Of a stretch of DNA of 64,000 nucleotides, positions 44,148-52,839 are shown piece by piece. The stretch comes from Enterococcus ureilyticus (GTDB lineage: Bacteria; Bacillota; Bacilli; Lactobacillales; Enterococcaceae): assembly GCF_001730315.1 (NCBI RefSeq), contig NZ_MIKC01000012.1, positions 186,001 to 250,000 of the forward strand, written 5' to 3'. Under the pieces are notes generated by a model that saw nothing but the letters and a program-made list of their open reading frames with translations, made no database searches and was not told where the DNA came from. Numbering within the stretch: position 1 is the stretch's first letter; each line of letters starts with the position of its first letter. A program made the translations under genes and the position numbers.

Positions 44148-44176
44148 TTGACTTTTTGTTTGCGAAATAGAATGAT
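44148..44176 (+). promoter_or_regulatory. Promoter of the zinc-ribbon protein gene
   Basis: TTGACT (5 of 6), 17 bases, AATGAT (4 of 6), 38 bases before the ATG. Confidence 0.55.
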
Positions 44177-44214
44177 AAGGTAGGGAGTAAAAATTGTAGA
44201 AATAGGAGATAAAC

Positions 44215-45747
44215 ATGAAAAGTTGTCAGTCATGTCAGCATGAAAATTACGAGGATGCAGTCTATTGTGAAAACTGTGGACTACAATTTGAAGTAAGCCA
44301 AAAAGTAGAAGAGGACAGCAAAATAGTTTGTTCATGTGGTTCATTGATAGAAGAAGAGGCTCGATTTTGTCCTGCCTGTGGTGAATCAGTATCGCACACA
44401 AATTCACTGCAATCAGAAGGAAGTAAAACGAGTAAGAATAAAGTGCGAATGAAAAAAAGTCAAAGAGTTTTCTTAGCAATCATTGCAATCCTTTTCTGTT
44501 TAGTTATAGGAAGCTATTTTACAGCAAAAAATTATTACAGTAAAGAGAACCAGCTAAAACGAATGATAGAGATCGTGAGGAATAAAGATATCAATCAAAT
44601 GGAAAAATTGACCGTTTCAACAGATCCTAATTATCAAATAACAAAAAATGAATTAAAAAGATATTTCGCTTATTATGAACACAACGAGCATAAAGAAGCC
44701 TTTTCTAAATTAATTTTGCAGTTAGAAACTGGGGATAAGCAGACAGGTGAGTTATCATTATTAAGAAGTGGCAGGAAGTTTTTGCTTTTTGATGCCTATC
44801 AATGGGAACTAAAACCTGGGTATATCACCATTACAGCAAACCAGAAGGATATGCAGTTATTTTTGGATGACCAAGAAAAAGAACGAACCGATCAGGATCT
44901 ATTTCAGACAGTCTGGGGCCCCTTAACGCCGACAGAATATACTATCAAGGGAGAATTATTAGGTGAGCAAAGTGAAACAACAGTTGATTTAATTCAAGCT
45001 CACCATACTGGCTTAATTAAAATGAATCAAGTTGATCTTGACTTTCGCAAGCTTTCATTTAAAGTAAAAACCAATATCTCTGATGCAGAAGTGTTTATCA
45101 ATGACAAAAAAATTGGTCAACTTTCTAATGGGGAATATGAAGTAAAAAATCAAATTTGGAATCAGGGAATGACTGTTCGATTAAAAAAAACATTAGCAGA
45201 TAAAAGCATTATCGAAACAAAACAACACACGATTGATGGGCTATCTTTTGATGCTAGCGAATATGATCCCGAATCGTATGCATCGATCATTGAGCTGGAT
45301 TTCTCAGGAATCAAAGGAAAATCAGAGGTTGAAGCCTTTTTGTCCCATTTCTATGGAGATGTCTCTAGTTATACAGGATCTTATTCAACGTATGATGAAA
45401 CAACCAAACAAACATTTTCTACTTACTTTACAGATACTAAAAGCAATGTTGAGTACCAAGACTTTGATACATTCATTCAATCTGTGCGTGATAGTAAAAG
45501 CAAGAGTTCAGTAAGTGGAACTCCTACGGTGGAATCTGTTAAAATGAATGGTAAAGATTGTTATGATGTGCAATACTTGATCAAGTATAAGACCCATTAC
45601 AAAGAGTATAAACAAAACGATGTGACACAAATTTTTCGCTATCAAAAGGCAACGCTGAGGTATAATGACACAGAAAAGCAGTTCAATATTCAAAGTTTAG
45701 GCGGAAAAGAAAACTTTGAAATCGTTGATAATGGTGGAATTGAATGA
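44215..45747 (+). CDS. Zinc-ribbon membrane protein (TcaA/YvbJ-like)
   Basis: 510 residues. Two N-terminal zinc ribbons (CQSC..CENC at about 4-22 and CSCG..CPAC at about 42-62), a membrane helix (about 83-103) and a large extracytoplasmic part with beta-rich repeats, ending in an NTF2-like region. TcaA of Staphylococcus has the same order and affects cell-wall antibiotic response, so an envelope-stress role is possible. RBS AGGAG. Confidence 0.75.
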   Translation: MKSCQSCQHENYEDAVYCENCGLQFEVSQKVEEDSKIVCSCGSLIEEEARFCPACGESVSHTNSLQSEGSKTSKNKVRMKKSQRVFLAIIAILFCLVIGSYFTAKNYYSKENQLKRMIEIVRNKDINQMEKLTVSTDPNYQITKNELKRYFAYYEHNEHKEAFSKLILQLETGDKQTGELSLLRSGRKFLLFDAYQWELKPGYITITANQKDMQLFLDDQEKERTDQDLFQTVWGPLTPTEYTIKGELLGEQSETTVDLIQAHHTGLIKMNQVDLDFRKLSFKVKTNISDAEVFINDKKIGQLSNGEYEVKNQIWNQGMTVRLKKTLADKSIIETKQHTIDGLSFDASEYDPESYASIIELDFSGIKGKSEVEAFLSHFYGDVSSYTGSYSTYDETTKQTFSTYFTDTKSNVEYQDFDTFIQSVRDSKSKSSVSGTPTVESVKMNGKDCYDVQYLIKYKTHYKEYKQNDVTQIFRYQKATLRYNDTEKQFNIQSLGGKENFEIVDNGGIE

Positions 45748-45830
45748 ACAGATTAACGATTTATTAGTACGACTTACAGGCTATTTTTGTCAGCTTTTGT
45801 GTAAAGCGTTTAATTTTAGGAGGGACAATT

Positions 45831-47027
45831 ATCAATCATAAAAAGACGATTATCAGTGCAGTATTCATTTTATTAGTGATTATTGGCATTAGTTTAGCGG
45901 TGATTTTATTGTTTAGTCAAAAAGAAGGAACAAATCATCAAGAAAGCTCTTTAACTAAAACGATTGAAGAAACAACGATTACAACTAAAGAAAGTAAAAT
46001 TATTCTTGAAAATAATCAAGATAAAGTAATTGAAGAAATGATCGCTTCGATGAGTGCGGAAGAAAAAGTTGGACAATTATTTTTAGCTCGTGTCCCAATG
46101 GAAGACCAGTTGGAAAATATTCAAAATTATCATTTAGGTGGTTATCTTTTATTTGGTCGAGATATGGAGACTGAAACGCCAGTATCATTAAAAGAAAAAA
46201 TTGCTTCTTACCAATCTGTAAGTAAACTCCCACTATTTATAGCTTCTGACGAAGAAGGTGGAACAGTTTCACGTTTAAGTGGAGGAATCGATTTAATTCC
46301 GGAGGCGTTTAAATCACCTCAAGAAATCTACCAACAAGCAGGTTGGGAAGGGATTCGTTCAGAAATTCAGAAGAAAGCAGAAGTTTTACACTCATATGGT
46401 ATTCAAGGTGGCTTGTTTCCAGATGCTGATGTAGCAACTGATCCCCAAGCCTTTATTTATGATCGAACTTTAGGGTTGGATGCCCAACAAACAAGTGAAT
46501 ATGTAAGAATTAGTGTAGAAGAATTAAAAAAGGGAAAATTAGTATCAACGCTAAAGCATTTTCCAGGTTATGGGAATAATCGTGATTCTCATATAGAAAT
46601 CGTCTATGATGATCGTACGTTGGAAGAATTAAGAACAAATGACTTTTTACCATTTAAAGCAGGTATTGCTGCGGGTGCGGATAGTGTTCTTGTTTCTCAT
46701 AATATCATTACGAGTATTGATGCAACTATGCCAGCATCAATTTCTCAGCCTATTCATGACATTTTGCGAAATGAGTTAGGTTTTCAAGGTGTGATCATGA
46801 CAGATGATATGGATATGGCAGGTTTAGCTAATTTTATTTCTCAAGAAGAAGCGGGTTTAGCTGCTTTAAAGGCAGGGAATGATTTGATTTTATCTTCTTC
46901 GTTTCAAGAACAAATCCCTTTTGTTTTACAAGGAATCGAACAAGGTACTTATACGATGAAAGAGCTGGATCAGTCCGTTTATCGAGTATTAAAAATGAAA
47001 ATGGAGATAGGATTAATAAAAGGGTAG
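45831..47027 (+). CDS. GH3 beta-N-acetylhexosaminidase, membrane-anchored, with a non-ATG start
   Basis: About 398 residues. AGGAGGG at 45818-45824 is followed not by ATG/GTG/TTG but by ATT (45828) and ATC (45831). Starting there gives a basic N-terminus (INHKK) and a full signal anchor (TIISAVFILLVIIGISLAVILLF). The next canonical start, GTG 45876, lies inside that helix and has no RBS. Catalytic domain: KHFPGYGNNRDSH loop (His of the Asp-His dyad; GHG is replaced by GYG) and the nucleophile in VIMTDDMDM. It would remove N-acetylglucosamine from muropeptides or glycans at the surface. Confidence 0.8.
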   Translation: MNHKKTIISAVFILLVIIGISLAVILLFSQKEGTNHQESSLTKTIEETTITTKESKIILENNQDKVIEEMIASMSAEEKVGQLFLARVPMEDQLENIQNYHLGGYLLFGRDMETETPVSLKEKIASYQSVSKLPLFIASDEEGGTVSRLSGGIDLIPEAFKSPQEIYQQAGWEGIRSEIQKKAEVLHSYGIQGGLFPDADVATDPQAFIYDRTLGLDAQQTSEYVRISVEELKKGKLVSTLKHFPGYGNNRDSHIEIVYDDRTLEELRTNDFLPFKAGIAAGADSVLVSHNIITSIDATMPASISQPIHDILRNELGFQGVIMTDDMDMAGLANFISQEEAGLAALKAGNDLILSSSFQEQIPFVLQGIEQGTYTMKELDQSVYRVLKMKMEIGLIKG

Positions 47028-47038
47028 AGGTGTAAAAA

Positions 47039-47788
47039 ATGAATAATTGTAATCGTTGCGGAAAAGAAGTTAAAAAGGAAGCTAAGTTTTGTCCAGCCTG
47101 TGGTCAAAGCCAAATAACAGAATCTGGTGTAACAAAGTCTGGAGAAACAGTGTTGGAAAAAAGCGTTCAATTACAACAAAATCTAAATGAACAATTAAAA
47201 ACGAATCAAACTGTTCAACAGCTAAAAAAAGAGAGCAAAAATTATTTCCGTTGGTTAAATGCCCAGATAAAAGAGGAAAACGCGGTACAAATAAAAACAA
47301 TACCAATTTTTGGCGTAGTTAATTTTTTATTATTGATTGTTCTTAATAGTATTGCGATCAGTCGAAGTGTTGCTGAAATTCGTTATTCTAAAGAAATAGT
47401 ATTGTTGTTAAGTGCTTATTTTTTTGTTTTTATCTTACTCTTTTTCCTAATAATGAATAAGCTCCTGAAAAAGGATGTATCGTTCCTAACTGCGTTTGGG
47501 TGGCTTTTTAGTCCAGCAAGTTTGACGGTATATGTTAGTCTATTTTCAGTGTTGATTGCTTTTCTAGTAACTAATTCTTTCCAGATTGTTGCAGGGCTAT
47601 TTTTCCTATCTGCTTTAATCGTCAGTTTATCTTTTACAGATAATATTTGGAAAAGAGAGGGAGCTTTGGGACGATTTAGTTTGACATTGTTGTTATTATT
47701 ATTTTCTTTTATCGTACTTTCTTTTTCCTGTTTATTATTAGGTGATTCGCAGTTGATTACGATTGTTCTCTTTAACTTGTTTGGATAA
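47039..47788 (+). CDS. Zinc-ribbon membrane protein
   Basis: 249 residues. N-terminal zinc ribbon CNRCG..CPACG (about 4-22), a polar linker rich in Gln/Asn (about 30-80), then five hydrophobic segments (about 88-245). It shares the zinc ribbon with the 44215 protein, and the two genes enclose the hexosaminidase, so a common envelope function is likely. RBS AGAGGTG. No enzyme motif seen. Confidence 0.7.
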   Translation: MNNCNRCGKEVKKEAKFCPACGQSQITESGVTKSGETVLEKSVQLQQNLNEQLKTNQTVQQLKKESKNYFRWLNAQIKEENAVQIKTIPIFGVVNFLLLIVLNSIAISRSVAEIRYSKEIVLLLSAYFFVFILLFFLIMNKLLKKDVSFLTAFGWLFSPASLTVYVSLFSVLIAFLVTNSFQIVAGLFFLSALIVSLSFTDNIWKREGALGRFSLTLLLLLFSFIVLSFSCLLLGDSQLITIVLFNLFG

Positions 47789-47798
47789 ACGAAAATCA

Positions 47799-47833
47799 AG
47801 ACAGCTCAGTGTAAAAAGTGAGCTGTCTTTTGT
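47799..47833 (+). terminator. Terminator between convergent genes
   Basis: A perfect 11-bp stem (AAGACAGCTCA and TGAGCTGTCTT) with T and A tails; it can serve both the 47039 gene and the reverse-strand RpiR gene. Confidence 0.88.
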
Positions 47834-47844
47834 GCAGAATCATC

Positions 47845-48696
47845 TTAGATTAAATTTGGGTTCATTTTTTGATAGTTAGCGAGTTTATAAGCCAAATTTT
47901 TGTCATAGTCTTGGTTGAAGAAACTAAGATATAAACGATCAAAGATGGACATCAAAGACATTCGAGTGGAAAAAGATGAAATTTTATTGTAATGATTTTC
48001 CATTGATGAAAAATAAAAGACACCGTCCACTTTTTCCTGTAACAATGGACTATGCAATGAGGTAATCAATAAAATTTTACACTGATTCTTTTTTAAGATT
48101 TTAAGAATTTTTTTGACACTTGAGCCACGCCCTTCGTAAGAGACTACAATGGCTAAATGATTAGGTGTGCTATTTGCAGCCGTTAGGTTTTGCCGATAAT
48201 CATCAATTGGTACATTGATGTTGCGACCGATTTCCTGCATTTGAAATTGAAAATTTTGAGCAAAGTAAATATTTGCTGATGATGCATAGATATCGACAAT
48301 ATTTGCTTCTTCAAGTAAAGCGCTACTAAGTGCTAACATTTCAACATCATTGGTATCAATTGTCGACTGAATAGTCTGTTCATAAACTGTTTTGAGTTTT
48401 TGGGTCATAGCATAGTGATTATCCTCAGCAGAAATGGGGTAGTCAATATCAATCATTGGCTCTGTACCGTGTTCATTCAGATAGGTAACTAGTGCAAATT
48501 TAAGATCATTCAAGCCATCAAGATCAAGTTTATTGATCAATCGGTAGATTGTCGAAATCGATACATAAGAATGTACTGCTAATTCTTTTGGAGAAAAATG
48601 GATCACTTTTTCAGGAGCATCAAGAATATAGTCAACAAGAACTTGTTCACTCGTTGTGAGTTTATCTAAATTTTTTAGTTTAAGCATAAGATTCAT
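47845..48696 (-). CDS. MurR/RpiR-family regulator
   Basis: Start ATG 48696 after GAAAGGTG; the frame opens at a TTG 18 bases earlier. 283 residues. N-terminal HTH_6 domain (LTTSEQVLVDYIL ... FSPKELAVHSYVSISTIYRLINKL) and C-terminal SIS sugar-phosphate-binding domain (IVDIYASSANIYFAQNFQFQM, AIVVSYEGRGSSVKKI). It probably controls a phosphosugar gene set; the HAD phosphatase gene downstream on the other side of the promoter is not obviously a target. Its own promoter has nested dyads. Confidence 0.88.
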   Translation of the reverse strand: MNLMLKLKNLDKLTTSEQVLVDYILDAPEKVIHFSPKELAVHSYVSISTIYRLINKLDLDGLNDLKFALVTYLNEHGTEPMIDIDYPISAEDNHYAMTQKLKTVYEQTIQSTIDTNDVEMLALSSALLEEANIVDIYASSANIYFAQNFQFQMQEIGRNINVPIDDYRQNLTAANSTPNHLAIVVSYEGRGSSVKKILKILKKNQCKILLITSLHSPLLQEKVDGVFYFSSMENHYNKISSFSTRMSLMSIFDRLYLSFFNQDYDKNLAYKLANYQKMNPNLI

Positions 48697-48713
48697 GGGA
48701 TAGACACCTTTCA

Positions 48714-48762
48714 ATTCAGTCTGTATAAGTGAATTATACCTGAATATGACTGAATGTGTGAA
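48714..48762 (-). promoter_or_regulatory. Promoter with nested dyads in front of the RpiR gene
   Basis: On the reverse strand: TTCACA (complement of 48757-48762), 18 bases, perfect TATAAT (48733-48738). Two perfect inverted repeats cover it: ATTCAGTC/GACTGAAT (48714-48721 and 48748-48755) and GTATAA/TTATAC (48723-48728 and 48734-48739). Confidence 0.68.
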
Positions 48763-48811
48763 TCATAAAAAGATAGCTCCGTTTTTTTGATTCAGATCTA
48801 CTTCTAACAGA

Positions 48812-49651
48812 TTAAAGTAATTCAGCTAAAGCCGTTGCTATGCCATCTTCATTGTTTGATGTTGTGATCTTATCCGCTACATCTTTTAATTCATCAACCG
48901 CATTGCCCATTGCAATCCCCAGGCCTGCGTAATTGATTAAAGAGAGATCATTATGCCCATCACCAAATGAAACGATGTGCTCTCTATGAATGCCCAGAGG
49001 CTTCAAGGTTTGCTCCAAAGCATTCGCCTTATCAATACCTTGGTCAGTGAATTCAAAGTACATCGGTGCAGAGAACATGCCACTAACGGATTGCTTAAAT
49101 GGTGCAAGTATTTCTTCCCAGTGTTCTTCTAAATATTCTGGCTGAGCAGCAACTAGGATTTTGTGTAGTGGGAAATCAACAAAAGCTGCTAAATCTTCTT
49201 TTTCACACAACTGGAAATTACCGCCACGTGATTCATATTCAATAATATTAAATAGCCCGTCAGTAGCCCCTAAGTCTAACATGCCGTCGAACACATTATT
49301 GACGTACATATATTCATCTTTAGCAATCATCGGCTTTACATCGAATGATTTTAGATGCTCTAAAATTTTCTTGCTATTTTCGATTGAAAGAGGTTGACTA
49401 AAAAGTTCTTTTTGGCTACAGACATCAAGAACGTGAGCGCCATTATAGGATACAATCATCCCGTCGTATTGGTTCATTTGCAGTTCATCCACGAATTTTA
49501 ACATTCCAGGGGTAGGTCGACCAGAAGCTAAGATGACTTTGATTCCCTTTTCTTGAGCCTTGATCAACGCTTCTTTCGTTTTTTTCATCAATTTTTTGTC
49601 ATCATTTAAGAGTGTGCCATCAATATCTAGTACAATTGCTTTTATGTCCAT
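48812..49651 (-). CDS. Cof-type HAD phosphatase
   Basis: Start ATG 49651 with GGAGG upstream; the frame opens 21 bases earlier. 279 residues. HAD motif I LDIDGTLLNDD (nucleophile Asp near residue 9), motif II ASGRP, motif III Lys before ANALEQ and motif IV FGDGHNDLSLI, with a type IIB cap between. It should dephosphorylate sugar phosphates or flavin-type substrates in the cytoplasm. Confidence 0.92.
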   Translation of the reverse strand: MDIKAIVLDIDGTLLNDDKKLMKKTKEALIKAQEKGIKVILASGRPTPGMLKFVDELQMNQYDGMIVSYNGAHVLDVCSQKELFSQPLSIENSKKILEHLKSFDVKPMIAKDEYMYVNNVFDGMLDLGATDGLFNIIEYESRGGNFQLCEKEDLAAFVDFPLHKILVAAQPEYLEEHWEEILAPFKQSVSGMFSAPMYFEFTDQGIDKANALEQTLKPLGIHREHIVSFGDGHNDLSLINYAGLGIAMGNAVDELKDVADKITTSNNEDGIATALAELL

Positions 49652-49685
49652 TTTATTTCCTCCAATAAGCATCGATTTTATAGTT

Positions 49686-50069
49686 TTAAATTGTTAATTC
49701 TAGACGATTTCCTTCAGGATCGGCAACGACCGATTCATAATAGCCATCACCAGTTGTACGAGCAGGGCTTAATAGTTCATATCCTTCCGTAACCAAGATA
49801 TTGGTTAGATTATCAACACTATCTTTGCTCCCTAAAGAGATTGCTAAATGAGCAAATCCTAAACCCTCATTCTCAGAAAGGTGTTGAACAACATCAACTC
49901 TTCTCATGATTTCAAGTCTTGCACCATCCGTAAATGTCAGAAAATAGGATTGAAAGCTCGTTTTTTTATTATGATAAAGAGCTGAAGAGTGCGCATCAAA
50001 ATAGGTTTCATAAAACGTCCGCATCTTCTCCAAGTCAGCTACCCATAAGCCAATATGTTCAATTTTCAT
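49686..50069 (-). CDS. VOC-family glyoxalase-like protein
   Basis: Start ATG 50069 with AAAGGAG upstream. 127 residues. VOC fold with metal ligands in place: KIEHIGLWV (His5), LEIMRR (Glu), FAHLAIS (His) and NRLELT (Glu), so this one keeps the glyoxalase I type metal site, unlike the VOC protein at 43583. Substrate unproven. Confidence 0.88.
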   Translation of the reverse strand: MKIEHIGLWVADLEKMRTFYETYFDAHSSALYHNKKTSFQSYFLTFTDGARLEIMRRVDVVQHLSENEGLGFAHLAISLGSKDSVDNLTNILVTEGYELLSPARTTGDGYYESVVADPEGNRLELTI

Positions 50070-50199
50070 TGTAAAGTCTCCTTTAATCGTTAGTTGTGAG
50101 TATAGTATATAGGAAAACGAAATCAAAAAGCAGACTTTCTAGAAGGTTGAAAGAATCTTCTCAAGATTGCTCGTTCTTAAAGACTAAATATGATAATTT

Positions 50200-50835
50200 T
50201 CATTCAAGATTTTTTGATAATTCCTCATTGATGGCTCTATCTAAAGTTTCAAGAATCGTGAATACAGAATTAGTCAGAGGGACAAGATCTTTTTTTGAAA
50301 CGATTGCCATAGAAAGTTGCATTAAATAAATATCACCTGACCATTTTTCTTTATGTAAGGTCAAATAGTTAATCAAGGACTGCCGGTAAGCTGCTTTTTG
50401 ATTGGTTAAGATTAAATCGAAAACGTCAGGAATAACAGAGATAGTAAAGTCAGGAACCAACTGCTTTTTTTTGTAGAACGCTTCGACTTTTTTAACCGTT
50501 TCAGCGACTGTTTTAGGATTTGAAAAAATCAAGTGTTTTTGATGAGGATTCGTTGTAGTGTGTTCGAGTAATGGATGCTCTACACGAATAATTGGTACAC
50601 CTTTGATCGATTCCTGTTGAATCAAGTTGGAATACATAGTGCAAGTAATAATGACGTTGCAGACATTTTTTGTTATTTTACCTTCAATAAATTGAGTGAG
50701 TCTTTCTTTTGTGATGATCTCAAAAAAATCTGTCATGACATAATGCTCTAAAATAACATTGTCTTTATCTTGAAATAGTTGAGTCAAATAGGGGATGTTA
50801 GAAGAATGAGCGTGAATACAAATTATTATTTTCAA
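50200..50835 (-). CDS. Hypothetical protein, possibly Asp/Glu racemase-like
   Basis: 211 residues, no signal peptide. Alternating strands and helices (KIIICIHAHSS ..., NVIITCTMYSNLI, GVPIIRVEHP) suggest an alpha/beta fold like the Asp/Glu/hydantoin racemase superfamily, and the CT pair in VIITCTM could correspond to one catalytic Cys. The second Cys (NVCNV, just before) is nearby and not at the usual place, so the assignment is weak. RBS GGGAGG on the reverse strand. Confidence 0.55.
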   Translation of the reverse strand: MKIIICIHAHSSNIPYLTQLFQDKDNVILEHYVMTDFFEIITKERLTQFIEGKITKNVCNVIITCTMYSNLIQQESIKGVPIIRVEHPLLEHTTTNPHQKHLIFSNPKTVAETVKKVEAFYKKKQLVPDFTISVIPDVFDLILTNQKAAYRQSLINYLTLHKEKWSGDIYLMQLSMAIVSKKDLVPLTNSVFTILETLDRAINEELSKNLE

Positions 50836-50942
50836 GTGTTTACCTCCCAGCGAATAATCATAAATAATAGCTACTATACTTCATAGTATACGTTACTTTC
50901 TTCATTTTAGTAGTTTCTTTTAGAATAGAGAACCAAGCATTG

Positions 50943-50972
50943 TTGACAGAGAGAAAAAGATCATGATATAGT
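50943..50972 (+). promoter_or_regulatory. Promoter of lsa
   Basis: Perfect TTGACA (50943-50948), 18 bases, TATAGT (50967-50972, 5 of 6). The leader to the lsa start codon is about 230 bases. Confidence 0.75.
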
Positions 50973-50998
50973 AAAAGCATAAAAAGACGAAGTGAGGG

Positions 50999-51122
50999 AT
51001 CCGTGCATTGAAAAATTAAGTCAATTTGTTGAAGCTGCATTCAGACTGTAACTTGAGCTATCTCAGGGGAGCAGTGTGCAGATTTTCAGAATTGGCATGA
51101 TTTTTCAAGGTACGGATTTTTT
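50999..51122 (+). promoter_or_regulatory. Transcription attenuator in the lsa leader
   Basis: An 18-bp imperfect stem pairs 50999-51016 with 51100-51117 and runs directly into T6. Inside are alternative pairings, including CTGCA/TGCAG and a CTTGAG/CTCAGG hairpin. Two minute reading frames with RBS-like GAGGG upstream (GTG 51003 and TTG 51008) overlap the left arm. Ribosome stalling there by an antibiotic would free the right arm and allow read-through, as known for several ABC-F resistance genes. Confidence 0.72.
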
Positions 51123-51208
51123 GTGTACTCGAAATCCCGTTGCTAGTTCTGAAAAGTGTAGAAGGAATCATTGAACTTCCTTCAGCTTTTCATAAACGAG
51201 GTGAGACG

Positions 51209-52705
51209 ATGTCAAAAATTGAACTAAAAAATATAACATTCGGGTATGACACTCAAGGAACACTACTATTCGATCAAGCAAATTTAAACGTTGATACTCA
51301 GTGGAAATTAGGGTTGATTGGCAGAAACGGTCGAGGAAAAACAACCTTACTAAAAATTCTACAGGATCAATTGGTGTATAGTGGAAAAATTATTCATCAA
51401 TTAGAATTTCTGTATTTTCCTCAACCAATTAAAGATAGTAAGCAATTGACTTACTATGTATTGCAAGAAATCAGTGAGTTTGAGCAATGGGAAATCGAAC
51501 GTGAGTTAAATCTTCTCCAAGTAGATCCTGCAATCTTATGGCGTGAGTTTGAAAGCCTTTCTGGCGGTGAACAGACAAAAGTTTTATTAGCTTTATTGTT
51601 TATTGATGCTCATTACTTTCCCTTGATTGACGAACCAACGAATCATTTAGATATTGTTGGACGTAAACAAGTAGCGGAGTATCTGAAAAAGAAACGTCAA
51701 GGATTCATTGTGATCAGTCATGATCGTTCCTTTGTGGATGAAGTGGTAGATCATGTATTATCTATTGAGAAAAGCCAGATAGAGCTTTACCACGGAAATT
51801 TTTCAGTTTATGAAGAACAGAAAAAAATCAAAGATGATTTTGAGCTGGCGCAAAGTGAAAAATTAAAAAAAGAAGTCAGCCGCTTGAAAAAAACAGCTGC
51901 TGAAAAAGTAGAATGGTCGCGTTCTAAAGAACAAGATAAATATGGTAGAGCCTCTGAAAAGGGGAGTGGAGCAATTTATGATACTGGTGCAATCGGTGCA
52001 CGTGCAGCTCGTACGATGAAACGTGCAAAAACAATCGAACATCGGATGGAAACAAAGCTGACGGCAAAAGAAAATCTACTTAAAGATATTGAATATATCG
52101 ATTTATTAACGATGAATTATCAACCAGGACATCTCAAACGATTATTGACAGTTGAGAATTTACAGTTAAATTATCAAGAACAATCCTTGTTTCGAGCAAT
52201 ATCATTTGAGTTAAACCAAAGCCAAAGAATCGCTTTAGCTGGTCCAAATGGTTCAGGGAAATCATCGATCATTCGCTTTTTATTGAATCAATTTGATGGT
52301 GGTCGTCAAGGAACAGTGATTCGTCCAGAGCGATTAAAAATCAGTTATGTTCGTCAAAACTATGAAGACAATCGAGGAACGCTACTGGAATTTTCTGAAG
52401 AACAAAACCTCGATCATCAAGAATTTCTCAATAACTTGCATAAACTAGGAATGGAACGAGAAGTCTTTCAAAATCGAATTGAACAAATGAGTATGGGGCA
52501 ACGGAAAAAAGTTGAACTCGCTAAATCATTGGCCCAGCCGGCTGAACTTTATATTTGGGATGAACCATTAAATTATTTGGATGTCTTTAATCAAGAACAA
52601 TTAGAGCAATTGATTTTGTCGATAAAACCAAGCATGCTTTTAGTTGAACATGATCAAGTCTTCTTAAAAAAAATAGCCACCCAAATTATTACGCTGAATA
52701 AGTAA
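51209..52705 (+). CDS. lsa: ABC-F ribosomal protection protein, Lsa(A) family
   Basis: Start ATG 51209 with GAGGTGA upstream; 498 residues, the exact size of Lsa(A). Two NBDs without membrane helices: Walker A GRNGRGKTT and GPNGSGKSS, signatures LSGGEQTK and MSMGQRKK, Walker B PLIDEPTNHLD and YIWDEPLNYLD. The inter-domain linker (KWEWSRSKEQDKYG ... GAIYDTGAIGARAARTMKR region) has the Lsa-type sequence. It binds the ribosomal E site and dislodges lincosamides, streptogramin A and pleuromutilins. It is probably a core resistance gene of this species. Confidence 0.93.
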   Translation: MSKIELKNITFGYDTQGTLLFDQANLNVDTQWKLGLIGRNGRGKTTLLKILQDQLVYSGKIIHQLEFLYFPQPIKDSKQLTYYVLQEISEFEQWEIERELNLLQVDPAILWREFESLSGGEQTKVLLALLFIDAHYFPLIDEPTNHLDIVGRKQVAEYLKKKRQGFIVISHDRSFVDEVVDHVLSIEKSQIELYHGNFSVYEEQKKIKDDFELAQSEKLKKEVSRLKKTAAEKVEWSRSKEQDKYGRASEKGSGAIYDTGAIGARAARTMKRAKTIEHRMETKLTAKENLLKDIEYIDLLTMNYQPGHLKRLLTVENLQLNYQEQSLFRAISFELNQSQRIALAGPNGSGKSSIIRFLLNQFDGGRQGTVIRPERLKISYVRQNYEDNRGTLLEFSEEQNLDHQEFLNNLHKLGMEREVFQNRIEQMSMGQRKKVELAKSLAQPAELYIWDEPLNYLDVFNQEQLEQLILSIKPSMLLVEHDQVFLKKIATQIITLNK

Positions 52706-52755
52706 GGAAATACCTGTTGAAAGATGATGTTTATCATTATTTTGACAGGTTTTCC
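52706..52755 (+). terminator. Terminator after lsa
   Basis: GGAAA-ACCTGT pairs with ACAGGTTTTCC across an inner ATGAT/ATCAT hairpin. The T run is short. The 52717 start of the open frame behind the TetR gene lies inside this hairpin and is therefore not a real start. Confidence 0.7.
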
Positions 52756-52767
52756 TATTCATTTCTT

Positions 52768-52796
52768 TTGACAAGTATGAGAATAAAGGCTACTCT
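52768..52796 (+). promoter_or_regulatory. Promoter of the TetR-hydrolase operon
   Basis: Perfect TTGACA (52768-52773), 17 bases, TACTCT (weak -10), 44 bases before the TTG start. Confidence 0.5.
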
Positions 52797-52839
52797 TAAA
52801 AAAACATTCATTTGGTATGTTTTGAGAGGAGCAAAAATT

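Noticed and set aside
45876..47027. GTG 45876 as start of the hexosaminidase
   Set aside because: It has no RBS and would truncate the signal anchor; the SD lies 53 bases upstream.
52717..52839. N-terminal extension of the TetR gene from 52717
   Set aside because: It overlaps the lsa terminator and the TTGACA box, while TTG 52840 has a strong RBS and gives a normal TetR start.
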